NCBI GenBank assembly: GCA_964549735.1
Contig: CAZJWO010000132.1
Span: 1-8,422, forward strand
Length of the DNA stretch: 8,422 nucleotides
Reading direction: 5' to 3'
Source of the DNA: Glo-17 sp964549735
Lineage (GTDB): Bacteria; Krumholzibacteriota; Krumholzibacteriia; LZORAL124-64-63
Part shown: positions 6,250 through 8,422 of the stretch, piece by piece
Position numbering within the stretch: the stretch's first letter is position 1
How the letters are laid out: every line of letters begins with the position of its first letter
Position numbers and translations under genes: made by a program
The notes under the pieces: generated by a model
Database searches by the model: none
Told to the model about the DNA's origin: nothing
Seen by the model: the letters and a program-made list of their open reading frames with translations, nothing else

Positions 6250-6803
6250 GGCTCTTCGTGGCTGTCAACCCGCCGTCACAGCTGCGCCGCGATCTGGCCA
6301 CGCGGCTGGACAAGGTGCGCTCCCAGGTGCCCATCGCGTGGACCTCCGCCGCGGCCTGGCACCTGACCCTGATGTTCCTCGGCGAGTGGGAGGCGCCCCG
6401 CCTGCCGATGCTGGCCGCGGCCCTGCGCGGGGCCGTTGCGGGCCACGCGTCGTTCCGCGTCAAGCCGGGCGGGGTGGGCGCTTTTCCGGATCTGCGCCGG
6501 CCGCGGGTCCTGTACCTGCACCTGGACGGCGGCGAGCCGCTGCAGCGCCTGGCCGCCGGCGTGCGGCGCGCGGTCGACACCGTCTGGCCCGACGGGCCGC
6601 AGGATCGTCGCGCGTTCCGGCCGCATCTGACCCTCGCGCGCCTGCGCGACCCGCTCGCCGGCCGTCCGCTGGCGGTCCTGCGCAGCCTCGATCTGGGCGA
6701 ATGGGAGCCTTTCGTGGTCGATGAAGTGCTGCTGCTGGCCAGCGAGCTTCGCCGCGAAGGCGCACGCTACACGGTCCAGGAGACCATCCGGCTGGGCGCT
6801 TGA
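6246..6803 (+). CDS. thpR: RNA 2',3'-cyclic phosphodiesterase (2H phosphoesterase, LigT-like)
   Basis: ThpR/LigT enzymes belong to the 2H phosphoesterase superfamily. They open 2',3'-cyclic phosphates on RNA ends and, in reverse in vitro, join certain tRNA halves. The 185-residue protein has both signature HxTx motifs: H39-L-T-L within AAAWHLTLMFLGE, and H127-L-T-L within FRPHLTLARL. The MRLFVAVNPP opening and the DEVLLLASELRREGARYTVQETI ending (about 158-180) are also typical. The ATG overlaps the cinA stop by 4 bp, so it is translationally coupled. It appears to be the last gene of the run that begins at 2764, as a 131-bp gap with its own promoter separates it from recA. The enzyme's physiological substrate is not well defined in most bacteria. 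Confidence 0.93.
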   Translation: MRLFVAVNPPSQLRRDLATRLDKVRSQVPIAWTSAAAWHLTLMFLGEWEAPRLPMLAAALRGAVAGHASFRVKPGGVGAFPDLRRPRVLYLHLDGGEPLQRLAAGVRRAVDTVWPDGPQDRRAFRPHLTLARLRDPLAGRPLAVLRSLDLGEWEPFVVDEVLLLASELRREGARYTVQETIRLGA

Positions 6804-6824
6804 GGGCGGCTGTCGGGCGCGGCG

Positions 6825-6873
6825 AAAAAAATGCGAAAATCACTTGCCACGGCGGTTGCGGTCGTGCTATGTT
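6825..6873 (+). promoter_or_regulatory. Probable recA promoter with A-tract UP-like element
   Basis: TTGCCA (6844-6849), an 18-base spacer and TATGTT (6868-6873) make a plausible sigma70 promoter. TGC directly before the -10 gives an extended -10. Just upstream, two A-runs (6825-6831 and 6836-6839) are centred about 10 bases apart and stand out sharply in this GC-rich DNA, as an UP element or a bent segment would. I see no LexA-type box (CTGT-N8-ACAG or GAAC-N4-GTTC) in 6804-6934. The SD AGGAGAA (6923-6929) follows, 5 bases from the recA ATG. Confidence 0.55.
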
Positions 6874-6934
6874 GCCGCACGCGACGCAGCATCCGCACCG
6901 CCCCCACGGCCACGCGAGCGACAGGAGAACCGGC

Positions 6935-8068
<1,134 letters not shown>

Positions 8069-8080
8069 CGGCGGGACGGT

Positions 8081-8362
8081 ATGCCGAACGGGGCGCGCAT
8101 CCTGGCGGCGGTCGAATTCGAGCCGGGCGCGGCGATCCTGCGACTCGACGACGGCGAGACGCTGGAGATCGCGCCCGACGCCTTGCCGCCTGGCCTGCCC
8201 GCGGTGGGCGGCAGCCTCGCCGAACCGCAGCTCGCGGCGTTGCGCGCCGCCGCCGCGCGCAAGCAGGTCGCCCGCCGTCTGCTCGCGATGCTCGACCGCC
8301 GGCTCGACTCCCGCGCGCGCCTGCGCGACAAGCTCTGCGCGCAGGGCTTCGCGGCCGCCGCG
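8081..8362 (+). CDS. recX: Regulatory protein RecX, N-terminal part (cut by adapter sequence)
   Basis: RecX binds RecA filaments and limits their activity. It is commonly encoded directly after recA, here 12 bp downstream. Ninety-four genomic codons are visible. An N-terminal stretch RILAAVEFEPGAAILRLDDG (6-25) resembles the variable beta-type leader of longer RecX proteins. KQVARRLLAMLDRRLDSRAR and the following LRDKLCAQGF (61-90) match the first RecX three-helix repeat (typically 'A...LL.RR..S..EL..KL...GF'). The remaining repeats are missing. From 8363 the frame continues open to the window end, but those 20 codons (beginning RSEEHTSE) are translated Illumina adapter, not protein. The upstream SD is weak (GCGGGAC region), so coupling to recA is likely. 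Truncation reflects the end of the assembled contig, not a broken gene. Confidence 0.85.
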
Positions 8363-8422
8363 AGATCGGAAGAGCACACGTCTGAACACCAGTCACCGCG
8401 CATTATCGCGGATGCCGTCGTC
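8363..8422 (+). other. Illumina TruSeq i7 adapter contamination (non-genomic)
   Basis: From AGATCGGAAGAGC at 8363 the sequence follows the TruSeq Read 1 3' adapter for 34 bases (one T-to-A mismatch at 8388). An 8-base index CGCGCATT (8397-8404) follows, then 18 bases of the flow-cell adapter that normally reads ATCTCGTATGCCGTCTTC, here with T-to-G at 8408, 8411 and 8420. From memory, the index is one T-to-G change (8400) from TruSeq HT index D703 (CGCTCATT). Frames through this segment give well-known adapter peptides: RSEEHTSE and EIGRAHV on the + strand, VQTCALPIS and WCSDVCSSDL on the - strand. Genomic sequence ends at or slightly before 8362. Confidence 0.97.

Noticed and set aside
6825..6840. 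A-rich run as an intrinsic terminator for thpR
   Set aside because: The run is A, not T, on the coding strand and no strong stem precedes it. A promoter-associated A-tract is the better reading.
6800..6934. Upstream extension of recA by 45 codons
   Set aside because: No SD precedes ATG 6800, the segment contains the likely promoter, and normal RecA begins at MAQKNDEKSK with AGGAGAA in front.
8363..8422. Continuation of RecX to the end of the window
   Set aside because: The in-frame residues are a translated sequencing adapter.

Overview
The window is a G+C-rich (visibly around 70%) stretch of a bacterial chromosome in which every supportable gene lies on the + strand. It looks like a vertically inherited housekeeping and DNA-repair locus. 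I see no insertion sequence, phage gene, CRISPR array, tRNA or rRNA. The gene orders dnaX-ybaB-recR and pgpA-cinA-thpR-recA-recX, together with a very Myxococcus-like mglB-mglA pair, suggest a high-GC diderm such as a delta-proteobacterial/Myxococcota lineage or an uncultivated FCB-type phylum (Eisenbacteria, Krumholzibacteria). The phylum is an inference from memory and is not settled by the sequence.

Layout. (1) Positions 1-2503: the C-terminal end of DnaX, then YbaB/EbfC, RecR (1 bp gap after ybaB), MglB (Roadblock/LC7) and MglA (Ras-like GTPase). The GTPase switch that sets cell polarity in Myxococcus therefore sits directly behind a recombination-repair cluster. A 7-bp hairpin separates mglB from mglA. 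(2) Positions 2504-2763: a non-coding gap with a striking long inverted repeat (17-bp perfect core stem, outer arms extending it to 86 bp), several short perfect palindromes and a likely sigma70 promoter. (3) Positions 2764-6803: a tightly packed run. A lipoprotein substrate-binding protein and its ABC permease overlap by 29 bp, the permease overlaps pgpA by ATGA, cinA follows pgpA after 12 bp, and cinA overlaps thpR by ATGA. No ATPase gene for the transporter is in the window. (4) Positions 6804-8422: an intergenic promoter region with two phased A-tracts, recA with an Ala-rich basic tail, then the start of recX.

The last 60 bases (8363-8422) are not genomic. They match an Illumina TruSeq i7 adapter with five mismatches, including the index and part of the flow-cell sequence. 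RecX is therefore cut off at codon 94 by an assembly artefact and its apparent further residues are adapter translation.

Functionally the genes cover replication clamp loading (DnaX), nucleoid binding (YbaB), RecFOR-type and RecA-dependent recombination (RecR, RecA, RecX), polarity signalling (MglAB), uptake of a small organic solute (SBP and permease), phosphatidylglycerol synthesis (PgpA), NAD salvage/repair (CinA) and RNA 2',3'-cyclic phosphate chemistry (ThpR). I found no clearly new biological system. The points most worth following are the adapter tail, the long hairpin after mglA, the mglBA placement, the ATPase-less transporter pair with a His/Cys motif, and the RecA tail.
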